This document shows, piece after piece, positions 55,125-62,631 of a stretch of 62,631 nt of DNA. Location of the stretch: contig NZ_JAIXST010000078.1 in NCBI RefSeq assembly GCF_027484545.1, positions 1 through 62,631 of the forward strand, read 5' to 3'. The DNA is from Runella sp. GTDB lineage: Bacteria > Bacteroidota > Bacteroidia > Cytophagales > Spirosomataceae. Within the stretch, counting starts at the first letter, position 1. The number at the start of each line of letters is the position of its first letter. The position numbers were made by a program, and so were the translations under genes. The notes under the pieces were generated by a model that saw nothing but the letters and a program-made list of their open reading frames with translations, made no database searches and was not told the DNA's origin.

Positions 55125-56102
55125 CTAAAAGGCGGCAGCTTTCAGGCGTAATCCTGCTGTTTCAGGAAGTCCGAAAAGCAAATTCATATTTTGTACTGCC
55201 TGTCCGGATGCTCCTTTGGTTAGGTTATCAATCTCGCTAGTAATGAGCAGATTCCCCTCGTGCTTTTGGAGTTGGATAAGGCATTTATTGGTGTTCACTA
55301 CCTGCTTTAAATCAATGTCCTGCGTGCTTACGTGGGTGAACGGGTGCGAAGCATAGTAATTTTGATAAAGTGCGAGTGCCTCTTCAATTGTTCCCGAAAA
55401 CTTGGTGTATACATTCGCCATGATTCCACGGGCAAAATCACCGCGGTAGGGAATGAAATTCACCTCTTTCGTAAAGCCTGATTGCAAGGCAGTGAGACTC
55501 ATCTTGATTTCTTTGAGGTGCTGATGAGTGAATGCTTTGTAAATCGAAACGTTGTTGTTGCGCCACGTAAAATGCGTAGTTGCACTCAAAGCTTGACCCG
55601 CACCCGTTGAGCCCGTAATCGCACTTACGTGAATATCGTCCGTCAGTAAACCTGCCGCGGCTAATGGCAATAAGGCTAATTCAATACTGGTCGCAAAACA
55701 GCCCGGGTTAGCAATTTTGGACGCAGTTTTGATTTTTTCCCGTTGCAATTCCGGTAACCCATATACGAAATCATTGGTCTGGTCCCGAAAATCGGTGCTT
55801 AAGTCAATGATTTTAAGTGAATCAGGGATTGTGTTTTCAACTAAAAACTTCTTTGATTCATTGTGACCGGAACAAAGAAAAATAACATTTAATCCGTCCA
55901 ATGCGAGTAAAGAAGCAATGTCATCTCCTGAGAATGTTAAATCTGTGTCGCCCAACAAATCGGTATGAGTAGCGTACACCGGCTTACCTGCCTGACTTTT
56001 TGAATGTGCCCAAGCGATTTCTGCGTTGGGATGATTGACTAAAATCCGGAGCAACTCTCCTCCTGTATATCCGGCTGCTCCGACAATGCCTATTTTTATC
56101 AT
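55125..56102 (-). CDS. argC: N-acyl-gamma-glutamyl-phosphate reductase ArgC
   Basis: The 325-residue enzyme reduces N-acylglutamyl phosphate in arginine synthesis. The Rossmann start is MIKIGIVGAAGYTGGELLR. The catalytic Cys135 is in ANPGCFATSIELALLPL, and the late block is NLTKGASGQAVQNMNLLFGL. In many Bacteroidota the pathway uses N-succinyl rather than N-acetyl intermediates; the sequence alone does not decide. No other arg genes are visible in the window. Confidence 0.96.
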   Translation of the reverse strand: MIKIGIVGAAGYTGGELLRILVNHPNAEIAWAHSKSQAGKPVYATHTDLLGDTDLTFSGDDIASLLALDGLNVIFLCSGHNESKKFLVENTIPDSLKIIDLSTDFRDQTNDFVYGLPELQREKIKTASKIANPGCFATSIELALLPLAAAGLLTDDIHVSAITGSTGAGQALSATTHFTWRNNNVSIYKAFTHQHLKEIKMSLTALQSGFTKEVNFIPYRGDFARGIMANVYTKFSGTIEEALALYQNYYASHPFTHVSTQDIDLKQVVNTNKCLIQLQKHEGNLLITSEIDNLTKGASGQAVQNMNLLFGLPETAGLRLKAAAF

Positions 56103-56163
56103 TGAGTGATTAAATAAAGCCCCCTAACCCCCAATGGGGGAACTATGGACAGTGTAATGTATT

Positions 56164-56505
56164 TTATTTCGCCGCTTTTATTTCTCTTTGCAGGCGTTGA
56201 GTGAGTGCCATTCCTACTTCATCTATTTGGGCAGCCATGATTTCATCGCCAGTTGCGTTGCGGAGTGTATCGGCTACGCAACCGATCATTTCAATACAGA
56301 AGCGCTTCATGTCCAATACTGCCATGTCTTTAGACCAGAGTGGAATAAATAGGGTACCGCGGTGGAAATGGTCCCATACGCCTACTGCAATCGCTTTGGT
56401 TTCTTCCAACCCTTCGTTAGGATTATCCGTAGCTTCCCAGTATATTTTTTCTGGGATTTTCTCCTCATCCTGTTCAATGGTAAATTTGATTTCTTTGTGT
56501 TTCAT
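56164..56505 (-). CDS. gldC: Gliding motility protein GldC
   Basis: The 113-residue protein has no signal peptide and matches GldC: IYWEATDNPNEGLEETKAIA, VWDHFHRGTLFIPLWSKDM and MKRFCIEMIGCVADTLRNAT. GldC is a cytoplasmic protein linked to gliding motility in Bacteroidota, although it also occurs in non-gliding species. The gene stands alone, with a terminator on its upstream side. Confidence 0.93.
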   Translation of the reverse strand: MKHKEIKFTIEQDEEKIPEKIYWEATDNPNEGLEETKAIAVGVWDHFHRGTLFIPLWSKDMAVLDMKRFCIEMIGCVADTLRNATGDEIMAAQIDEVGMALTQRLQREIKAAK

Positions 56506-56541
56506 TGGTGGAAATGTATTAATCGAGGGGCAAAGTTAAAG

Positions 56542-56576
56542 AAAAGGTGTTGATAGACATACTATCAACACCTTTT
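56542..56576 (-). terminator. Strong hairpin terminator after lon
   Basis: AAAAGGTGTTGATAG (56542-56556) is exactly complementary to CTATCAACACCTTTT (56562-56576) across a 5-nt loop. The 15-bp stem ends in a T-run in either direction. It lies 30 bp after the lon stop and just before gldC. Confidence 0.88.
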
Positions 56577-56606
56577 ATGAGCCTTCCCGGGTAGATAAAT
56601 AAGCAG

Positions 56607-59114
56607 TTAGTTTGACAAAACTGGAATATTTTCTTTCTTTTCTTCGGGCAATATAAAGTTGGTCGGTTTCTGAACCTTTTCAGAAAGCAGAGCAATCGCT
56701 AAGACATCCTGCACGGTATCCACGTAGTGGAATTTCAGATTTTTGATGTAACTTCCATTGATTTCTTCTACGTCTTTGCGGTTTTTAGAACACATAACAA
56801 TTTCGGTAATACCCGCACGCCCGGCCGCTAAAATTTTCTCTTTGATACCGCCTACGGGTAATACTTTTCCGCGTAAGGTGATTTCGCCCGTCATCGCAAG
56901 GTGGGTTTTGACCCGGCGTTGAGTGTAGATGGAGGCCATCGAAGTCAACATGGTAATACCCGCTGAAGGGCCGTCTTTTGGTACTGCCCCGGCTGGAATG
57001 TGAATGTGTAAATCGTAATGGTTAAAAACTCGGTAATCAATTTCCAGTTCGTCGGAATGGGCTTTCAGGTAGGAAAGAGCTGTCATAGCTGATTCTTTCA
57101 TGACATCACCCAATTGTCCTGATAAAGTCAGTCCTCCTTTACCTCGGCTAAGGCTGGATTCAATAAAGAGAATTTCGCCGCCCACTGACGTCCACGCCAA
57201 ACCAGTTACCACTCCTGCGTTGTCGTTGTCTTGGTATAAATCTTTGTCAAAAATCTCAGCTCCCAGCAGTTTCTCCACGTGGTCAGCCTTGATTACTTTA
57301 GGATAATCTTCTTCAAGTGCAATGGATTTTGCTACTTTACGAACGAGGGTTCCAATTTTTTGTTCCAAGTTCCGGACGCCTGATTCTCTGGTATAATGCT
57401 CAACAATTTTCAAAAGAGCTTTGTCATCCACGGCAAAAGCTTTGGTGTCTAAACCGTGGTCTTTGCGTTGTTTTGGGACGAGGTATTTTTTTGCAATCTG
57501 CAATTTCTCTTCTACGGTATAGCCCGTCAGTTCAATGATTTCCATTCGGTCGCGCAAGGCAGGGTGAATGGTTTCTAAAGAGTTGGCAGTTGCTACAAAC
57601 AATACCTTAGAAAGGTCGTATTCAACCTCTAAATAGTTGTCGGTGAAGGCATTGTTTTGTTCCGGGTCAAGCACTTCAAGCAGGGCCGACGCCGGGTCGC
57701 CACGGAAATCGGAGCCTACTTTGTCAATTTCATCCAAGATAAAAACGGGATTAGACGAACCCGATTTTTTGATATTTTGGATGATTTTGCCCGGCATGGC
57801 ACCGATGTAGGTTTTACGGTGTCCGCGAATTTCCGCTTCATCGTGCAACCCTCCTAACGCCATCCGGATGTATTTTCGTCCCAAAGCTTTGGCCACTGAT
57901 TTCCCTAACGATGTTTTCCCCACCCCCGGAGGGCCATAGAGACACAAAATGGGCGCTTTAAGGCTATTTTTTAATTTTAGAACGGCTAAGTATTCAATGA
58001 TACGCTCTTTGACTTTTTCCAGACCAAAGTGGTCGGCATCCAATACTTTTTGAGCCCGTTTCAGATCAAAATTGTCTTTGGTATATTCTCCCCAAGGCAA
58101 ATCCACCATCAACTCAAGGTAGTTGAGTGTGACAGGGTAATCGGGTGCCATCGGGTTAATACGCTGTAATTTCTGTGACTCTTTTTCGAAATGTTTTTTA
58201 ACCGTTTCCGACCATTTCTTTTTGGCTGCCCGAAAACGAATGTCCTCCAATTCACGCTCGGGAGTTTCCATACCGAGCTCGTCCTGCAACACTTTGATTT
58301 GCTGACGCAGAAAATAGTCGCGCTGCTGCTGGTCAATGTCGATGCTTGCTTTGCTTTGGATGTCGCGCTTGAGTTCGAGCATCTGAATCTCACGCAGCAT
58401 GAACTCCAAAAGCTTATTAGCTTGGTCAGGAATGGTCGGTTTTTCGAGTAATTCCTGTTTGTCAGAAACTTCCGCATTAATATTTGAGGACAGAAAATGC
58501 GTCAGAAACGTTGGACTTTCAATGTTATCCAGCGCGATACGTGCTTCCTGTGGAATGTCGGGATTGAGTCTGAGAATCTTATGTGCTGAGTCGCGGAGCG
58601 ACTGAATAAGCGCTTTCGATTCTTTTTTATTTTGATTGGGGAAATAGTCTTCAATAGGAGAGACCTTGGCAATCATGTAAGGATCTTCGCGTACATAGTC
58701 TTTGACGCGAAAACGCTGACGCCCCTGCAAAATGATAGTGGTATTGCCATCGGGCAAGGTAATCATCTTTATGATGTACCCCATGGTGCCAATGGCGTAT
58801 AAATCAGTACTGGTAGGTTCGGCTTTGTCTTGGTTTTGTTGGGCAATGACCCCAATGATGCGGTCGCCTTTGTAGGCTTTTTTGACCAAACGGATGGATT
58901 TCTGACGACCCACGGTGACAGGAATCACCATTCCCGGAAACAAAACAGTATTGCGTAAAGGCAAAATGGAAAGTTCTTCGGGCATTTCGATGGGTTCATC
59001 GTCGCCCTCGGGACCACCTAATGGCAATATTTCAAGGCTATCCAAATCTGATTCGGCCAACATCAGTCTGGTATATAGTTCATTTGGGTCAAGATTCATA
59101 CGTGGGGCTGCCAA
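56607..59114 (-). CDS. lon: ATP-dependent Lon protease
   Basis: The 835-residue protein has the Lon N-terminal domain (about 40-240, [20 protein letters not shown]), an AAA+ domain with Walker [14 protein letters not shown] and Walker [11 protein letters not shown], and the C-terminal protease domain with catalytic dyad Ser717 ([10 protein letters not shown]) and Lys760 (GGIKEKIL). Lon degrades misfolded and short-lived proteins in the cytoplasm. Length is normal for Bacteroidota Lon. Confidence 0.98.
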   Translation of the reverse strand: MAAPRMNLDPNELYTRLMLAESDLDSLEILPLGGPEGDDEPIEMPEELSILPLRNTVLFPGMVIPVTVGRQKSIRLVKKAYKGDRIIGVIAQQNQDKAEPTSTDLYAIGTMGYIIKMITLPDGNTTIILQGRQRFRVKDYVREDPYMIAKVSPIEDYFPNQNKKESKALIQSLRDSAHKILRLNPDIPQEARIALDNIESPTFLTHFLSSNINAEVSDKQELLEKPTIPDQANKLLEFMLREIQMLELKRDIQSKASIDIDQQQRDYFLRQQIKVLQDELGMETPERELEDIRFRAAKKKWSETVKKHFEKESQKLQRINPMAPDYPVTLNYLELMVDLPWGEYTKDNFDLKRAQKVLDADHFGLEKVKERIIEYLAVLKLKNSLKAPILCLYGPPGVGKTSLGKSVAKALGRKYIRMALGGLHDEAEIRGHRKTYIGAMPGKIIQNIKKSGSSNPVFILDEIDKVGSDFRGDPASALLEVLDPEQNNAFTDNYLEVEYDLSKVLFVATANSLETIHPALRDRMEIIELTGYTVEEKLQIAKKYLVPKQRKDHGLDTKAFAVDDKALLKIVEHYTRESGVRNLEQKIGTLVRKVAKSIALEEDYPKVIKADHVEKLLGAEIFDKDLYQDNDNAGVVTGLAWTSVGGEILFIESSLSRGKGGLTLSGQLGDVMKESAMTALSYLKAHSDELEIDYRVFNHYDLHIHIPAGAVPKDGPSAGITMLTSMASIYTQRRVKTHLAMTGEITLRGKVLPVGGIKEKILAAGRAGITEIVMCSKNRKDVEEINGSYIKNLKFHYVDTVQDVLAIALLSEKVQKPTNFILPEEKKENIPVLSN

Positions 59115-59219
59115 ATTGACAGAAAAATTTGGGACAAAATAACGAAAAAATCTGAAATAGTGGCTGAAATATTAACTTACATTGATTGGATAACGTTGTA
59201 CAAGAATAAAAAATTTAAA

Positions 59220-59245
59220 AAAGCCCCCGGAAGTCCGAGGGCTTT
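59220..59245 (-). terminator. Terminator after groEL
   Basis: An 11-bp stem, AAAGCCCCCGG with CCGAGGGCTTT (one wobble or mismatch), has a 4-nt loop and is followed on the minus strand by a T-run (plus-strand AAAAAA at about 59217). It lies about 25 bp after the groEL stop. Confidence 0.85.
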
Positions 59246-59270
59246 CGTATACAATCTGGTTGGCTGATAA

Positions 59271-60914
59271 TTACATCATGCCGCCCATACCTCCGCCGCC
59301 GTGACCGTGGCCACCTGCGCCTGCACCAGCATTTTCTTCCGGTTCGTCAGCAATCATACATTCGGTAGTCAACAACATACCTGCAATAGAAGCTGCATTT
59401 TCCAATGCCAAACGAGTTACTTTTTTAGGGTCAATGATACCCGCTGCGGAAAGATCTTCGTAAGTATCATTTTTGGCATTGTAGCCATAACCGCCTTTGC
59501 CTGCTTTCACGTTGTTTACTACCACAGAACCTTCGCCACCGGCGTTAGCTACGATACAACGTAAAGGTGATTCTAAAGCCTGACGGATGATGTTGATACC
59601 TGTGATTTCGTCATCGTTAGAACCTACAACGGCATCCAACGCTTCGATAGCACGAATCAAAGCTACTCCACCACCTGCTACGATACCTTCTTCGATGGCA
59701 GCGCGAGTGGCGTGAAGAGCATCATCCACACGGTCTTTCTTTTCTTTCATTTCAACTTCGGTAGCAGCACCAATGTAAAGGATAGCTACACCACCTGACA
59801 ATTTCGCCAAACGCTCTTGGAGTTTTTCGCGATCGTAGTCAGAAGTTGTGTTTTCGATTTGTGATTTGATTTGGTTAACGCGTCCTTTGATTTGTTCTGC
59901 GTCACCTGAACCGTTTACAATCGTTGTGTTGTCTTTGTCAATGATGATTTTTTCGCAGTGACCCAAGTATTGAAGATCAGCATTCTCCAATTTGAAACCA
60001 CGCTCTTCCGCGATTACGGTACCACCTGTCAGGATAGCGATGTCTTCCAACATTGCTTTACGACGGTCGCCGAAGCCCGGAGCTTTTACCGCACATACTT
60101 TCAAAGCGCCGCGGATTTTGTTTACTACCAACGTAGCCAATGCTTCGCCGTCTACATCTTCTGCGATGATCAACAAAGGACGGCCGGTTTGAGCTACACC
60201 TTCCAATACAGGAAGTAATTCTTTCATTGAAGATACTTTTTTCTCAGAAATCAAGATAAAAGGTTTCTCCAATTCCGCTTCCATTTTCTCTGCGTTGGTC
60301 ACGAAGTAAGGCGACAAATAACCACGATCAAACTGCATACCTTCCACTGTTTTTACTTCAGTTTCAGTACCGCGAGCTTCTTCTACCGTAATTACACCTT
60401 CTGTACCTACTTTCTTCATGGCGTCAGCAATCATGTTACCGATTTCTTCGTCATGGTTGGCAGAAATGGTAGCTACCTGAGCGATTTTACTGAAGTCATC
60501 ACCTACGCTTTCGGCTTGAGCAGAAAGATTGGCAGTTACGGCCAATACCGCTTTGTCAATACCGCGTTTCAAATCCATTGGATTGGCACCAGCAGCTACG
60601 TTTTTAGAGCCGATTGTATAAATAGCCTGCGCTAATACAGTAGCGGTAGTAGTACCATCACCGGCAGCGTCAGCTGTTTTAGAAGCAACTTCTTTCACGA
60701 GTTGAGCACCCATGTTTTCCATTGCATCTTTCAATTCGATTTCTTTCGCTACCGTTACACCGTCTTTAGTGATGGCTGGTGAGCCGAATTTTTTTTCAAT
60801 GATGACGTTACGACCTTTTGGGCCGAGAGTTACTTTAACGGCATTGGCAAGGGTATCTACCCCTCTTTTGATTTTGTCACGTGCTTCGGTATCGAAAAAT
60901 ATTTTCTTAGCCAT
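59271..60914 (-). CDS. groEL: Chaperonin GroEL
   Basis: I start at the ATG at 60914 ([18 protein letters not shown]); an upstream in-frame Met would add 39 residues unlike GroEL. The 547-residue chaperonin folds proteins together with GroES. Visible marks are [47 protein letters not shown] and the Gly/Met tail GGGMGGMM. Downstream lies a clear terminator. Confidence 0.98.
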   Translation of the reverse strand: MAKKIFFDTEARDKIKRGVDTLANAVKVTLGPKGRNVIIEKKFGSPAITKDGVTVAKEIELKDAMENMGAQLVKEVASKTADAAGDGTTTATVLAQAIYTIGSKNVAAGANPMDLKRGIDKAVLAVTANLSAQAESVGDDFSKIAQVATISANHDEEIGNMIADAMKKVGTEGVITVEEARGTETEVKTVEGMQFDRGYLSPYFVTNAEKMEAELEKPFILISEKKVSSMKELLPVLEGVAQTGRPLLIIAEDVDGEALATLVVNKIRGALKVCAVKAPGFGDRRKAMLEDIAILTGGTVIAEERGFKLENADLQYLGHCEKIIIDKDNTTIVNGSGDAEQIKGRVNQIKSQIENTTSDYDREKLQERLAKLSGGVAILYIGAATEVEMKEKKDRVDDALHATRAAIEEGIVAGGGVALIRAIEALDAVVGSNDDEITGINIIRQALESPLRCIVANAGGEGSVVVNNVKAGKGGYGYNAKNDTYEDLSAAGIIDPKKVTRLALENAASIAGMLLTTECMIADEPEENAGAGAGGHGHGGGGMGGMM

Positions 60915-61048
60915 AATTTTAATAAATGAGTGAGCGGTTCGCCGCTGCGATTGTGAATGTGTGATTTGTGATTTGGGATTGGTTATTCGTTTTCTGACAG
61001 TAGCGAAAACGCACACAAGACAGATAAGCAAGTAACGAATAACAAAAA

Positions 61049-61339
61049 TTAGATAATAGCGAAGATGTCTGACTCGCGCATAATAAGGTACTCTTGGCCG
61101 TCAACGGTGATTTCTGTACCGGCATATTTACCATAAAGAATGGTATCGCCTACTTTTACAGTGATGGGTTCATCTTTTTTACCGGGACCTGCCGCTACTA
61201 CTGTACCGCGTTGGGGTTTTTCTTTCGCAGTATCCGGGATAATGATACCAAAAGCGGTTTTTTCTTCGGCAGGGGCGGCTTGTACCAGCACGCGATCTGC
61301 TAACGGCTTAACATTTACTTTTTCTGCAACTGCTGACAT
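61049..61339 (-). CDS. groES: Co-chaperonin GroES
   Basis: The 96-residue co-chaperonin has the usual core: [20 protein letters not shown], the mobile loop [20 protein letters not shown], and [17 protein letters not shown]. It opens the groES-groEL operon with 134 bp between the genes. A promoter candidate lies upstream at 61401-61431. Confidence 0.98.
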   Translation of the reverse strand: MSAVAEKVNVKPLADRVLVQAAPAEEKTAFGIIIPDTAKEKPQRGTVVAAGPGKKDEPITVKVGDTILYGKYAGTEITVDGQEYLIMRESDIFAII

Positions 61340-61687
61340 AATTATCAGGGATTTAAATGGTTTTACAATGAATGAAACTTACCGATAAGTTTATCGTAGG
61401 CAAAGGTATCATTTTCTGTGCCGGCACCTAATTAGGATAATTCTCTGCCATTTTTGCAGATTTTGTATCAATTGTGACGCAAAAGCTGTCATATTCGGAA
61501 TAATCATTGGTTTTGTTGGTATTTTTATTGTATTTTATTTGGCAGTATTGTTTTTTTTAGTAAATTGAGTTTTCATTAAAGTATTAAGTAGTAAGTATGT
61601 GGTATTGGGAAAATGCCTACTTCTCTTTGCTTTTATACAATTTACTCAATACTAATCACTAATTACTTACTACTAAAATAGAAGTGT
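61340..61687. other. Divergent intergenic region: groESL promoter and AT-rich repeat words
   Basis: This 348-bp stretch holds the groESL promoter candidate and, just after it, the palindrome CGATAA-GT-TTATCG (61383-61396). The right half is AT-rich with an imperfectly organised inverted repeat, AGTAGTAAGTA (61587-61597) and TACTTACTACT (61664-61674). No gene is visible. The CIRCE heat-shock operator consensus is not seen. Confidence 0.6.
61401..61431 (-). promoter_or_regulatory. Promoter candidate for groESL
   Basis: On the minus strand TTAG (61428-61431) is followed after 19 nt by TACCTTTG (61401-61408), which fits the TAnnTTTG -7 box exactly and the TTTG -33 box with one change. Transcription would begin near 61394, about 55 nt before groES. 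Confidence 0.5.
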
Positions 61688-62386
61688 ATGGCTACTTTGA
61701 AAAACGATTGGCTTACGGAAGAATGGATTGATTTCGAGTACAAAAAATATTTATTAATGGCTTATTTACAGGAGGTTAACAGTAATTTTGGGCAGTGTAA
61801 GTTATTCCCAGATTTGTTGAATGTTCAAAAACACTACGAAACAACTGCACAACTGAAACAAACGAAAGAGCAAATAGCGGCCTCCTTTCCAAAAAAACTG
61901 ACCGGGATAGACCTTAAAAAAAAGAGTTTTATTTACGAGAAATTTAAAGAAAGTGATACTTTGTCCGAATTTGACAGTATTTTGGATTATTCTCTGCCAC
62001 TTTTTCAGCAAACGCTGACACAGGGCCAAAGTCAATTCGCTGACATTGAAGCTCAACTTACTTTTGCTCCGGTAGGTATCGTACCCCTTCATTTGAAGGA
62101 AGGTTATTTATTTCTTTATCGTACACGGCACAGTGAAACAGATATTTATCACTACCAAATCCGCCTTTTTGAGCACCATGAACAAAGGGGAGTACGTACC
62201 ACTCATATCGAAACGGTGCGTAAAGGAGTCTCCACAACGTTTGAAAACCTCAAGCTGACACTCATTAAAAAAAGGCGGGAATTGCCAAATCCTGCCACTT
62301 ACCTTGTGGAATCTCCTGCCGATTATCCCGTTCAGGAAACGTTATTGCCGATTGCGAAGCGGTTGATTGTAAAGTATGTGGCGTGA
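61688..62386 (+). CDS. Conserved-looking protein of unknown function (232 aa)
   Basis: The gene starts with an ATG at 61688 and is followed by a strong terminator, so it is a real single-gene unit. The 232-residue protein has no signal peptide or membrane segment and looks cytoplasmic. It starts TLKNDWLTEEWIDFEYKKY and has a mixed alpha/beta pattern, for example FAPVGIVPLHLKEGYLFLYR (about 126-145) and a charged C-terminal part. I do not recognise a family. Confidence 0.78.
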   Translation: MATLKNDWLTEEWIDFEYKKYLLMAYLQEVNSNFGQCKLFPDLLNVQKHYETTAQLKQTKEQIAASFPKKLTGIDLKKKSFIYEKFKESDTLSEFDSILDYSLPLFQQTLTQGQSQFADIEAQLTFAPVGIVPLHLKEGYLFLYRTRHSETDIYHYQIRLFEHHEQRGVRTTHIETVRKGVSTTFENLKLTLIKKRRELPNPATYLVESPADYPVQETLLPIAKRLIVKYVA

Positions 62387-62406
62387 GATAGGTCAGGAAG
62401 CTAATG

Positions 62407-62454
62407 AATTAACCTTGTAAATGTAAAATCAGATTTACATTTACAAGGTTAATT
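62407..62454. terminator. Bidirectional terminator, 21-bp perfect stem
   Basis: The left arm (62407-62427, beginning AATTAACCTTGTAA) is the exact reverse complement of the right arm (62434-62454), with a 6-nt loop ATCAGA. It stands between two convergent genes and probably stops transcription from both. Confidence 0.92.
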
Positions 62455-62529
62455 CTTAAAAAATGCCTTTTGTCCTTCTGCCTTCAATCTACTAAAAACT
62501 ATAATTTTACATTAAATGCGAATCTTGGG

Positions 62530-62631
62530 TTAGAAAATATAGTGAAATAGGGCTGTGACTAATGCTCCAAAGATATGAACCATCAGCCCATTGGTGGCTC
62601 TAACTTTAGCAGCATTTTGTAGGTCTGTTTT
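62530..62631 (-). CDS. C-terminal end of a membrane protein (partial)
   Basis: The last 33 codons of a minus-strand gene run off the right edge: KTDLQNAAKVRATNGLMVHI and then a hydrophobic stretch to HYIF before the TAA at 62530. The tail looks like a membrane helix (GLMVHIFGALVTALFHYIF). It converges on the unknown gene at 61688 with the strong terminator between. The family cannot be named from this fragment. Confidence 0.6.
   Translation of the reverse strand, partial: KTDLQNAAKVRATNGLMVHIFGALVTALFHYIF

Noticed and set aside
60915-61031. 39 extra residues at the GroEL N-terminus
   Set aside because: They do not resemble GroEL, while the Met at 60914 gives the standard start MAKKIFFD.
61340-61450. 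CIRCE heat-shock operator before groES
   Set aside because: The palindrome CGATAA-GT-TTATCG does not match the TTAGCACTC-N9-GAGTGCTAA consensus.
1-62631. tRNA, rRNA, CRISPR arrays and insertion sequences
   Set aside because: Intergenic gaps were read for cloverleaf ends, repeated spacers and transposase motifs; none was seen.

Overview
This window comes from a Bacteroidota chromosome, most likely an aerobic, free-living member of the Cytophagales (Spirosomataceae-like; the genus is not resolved). The reasons are a SusC/SusD pair with an ECF sigma/FecR switch, a type IX secretion sorting tail, gliding gene gldC, the gene order bamD-rpoZ-coaBC-DUF4835-recN, very few Shine-Dalgarno-like sites, and promoters of the TTTG/TAnnTTTG kind.

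Positions 1527-36084 are one long minus-strand polysaccharide utilization locus (PUL). Reading in the direction of transcription: ECF sigma factor, FecR anti-sigma, SusC-type transporter with an STN signalling domain, SusD, then sulfatase, PL6 lyase, formylglycine-generating enzyme (FGE), three sulfatases, a DUF4861 protein, GH88 unsaturated uronyl hydrolase, a three-domain esterase/SGNH/alginate-lyase fusion, sulfatase, a GH88/GH105-like enzyme, a decayed sugar-phosphate-isomerase-like gene, a GH95-like enzyme, sulfatase, PhoD-like phosphatase, sulfatase, alginate-lyase-family enzyme and a lipoprotein sulfatase. All eight sulfatases have a Cys-type active-site motif, and the FGE that could activate them is inside the locus. 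Lyases (PL6 plus two alginate-lyase-family domains) would cut a uronic-acid backbone, GH88-type enzymes would remove the unsaturated ends, GH95 would remove fucose or galactose branches, and esterases would remove acyl groups. The substrate is probably a heavily sulfated, acylated, branched uronate glycan; its exact identity is not shown by the sequence.

Positions 36085-36874 are a non-coding junction with a 19-bp perfect inverted repeat, a terminator-like hairpin and possible gene remnants. Beyond it GC content rises visibly. A plus-strand cluster (36875-44025) holds an Asp-box beta-propeller protein, a ninth sulfatase, a Tat-exported Gfo/Idh/MocA oxidoreductase and a GH43-like propeller protein.

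Positions 44034-61339 are mostly minus-strand housekeeping genes: cytochrome c and SCO, a small lipoprotein, recN, a 75-codon gene, DUF4835/porD, coaBC, rpoZ, bamD, a T9SS-sorted protein, an OstA/LptA-like protein, an M15-type peptidase, argC, gldC, lon and groEL-groES. The right end has an unknown plus-strand gene, a strong 21-bp-stem terminator, and the last 33 codons of a membrane protein on the minus strand. I saw no tRNA, rRNA, CRISPR array or intact transposase.
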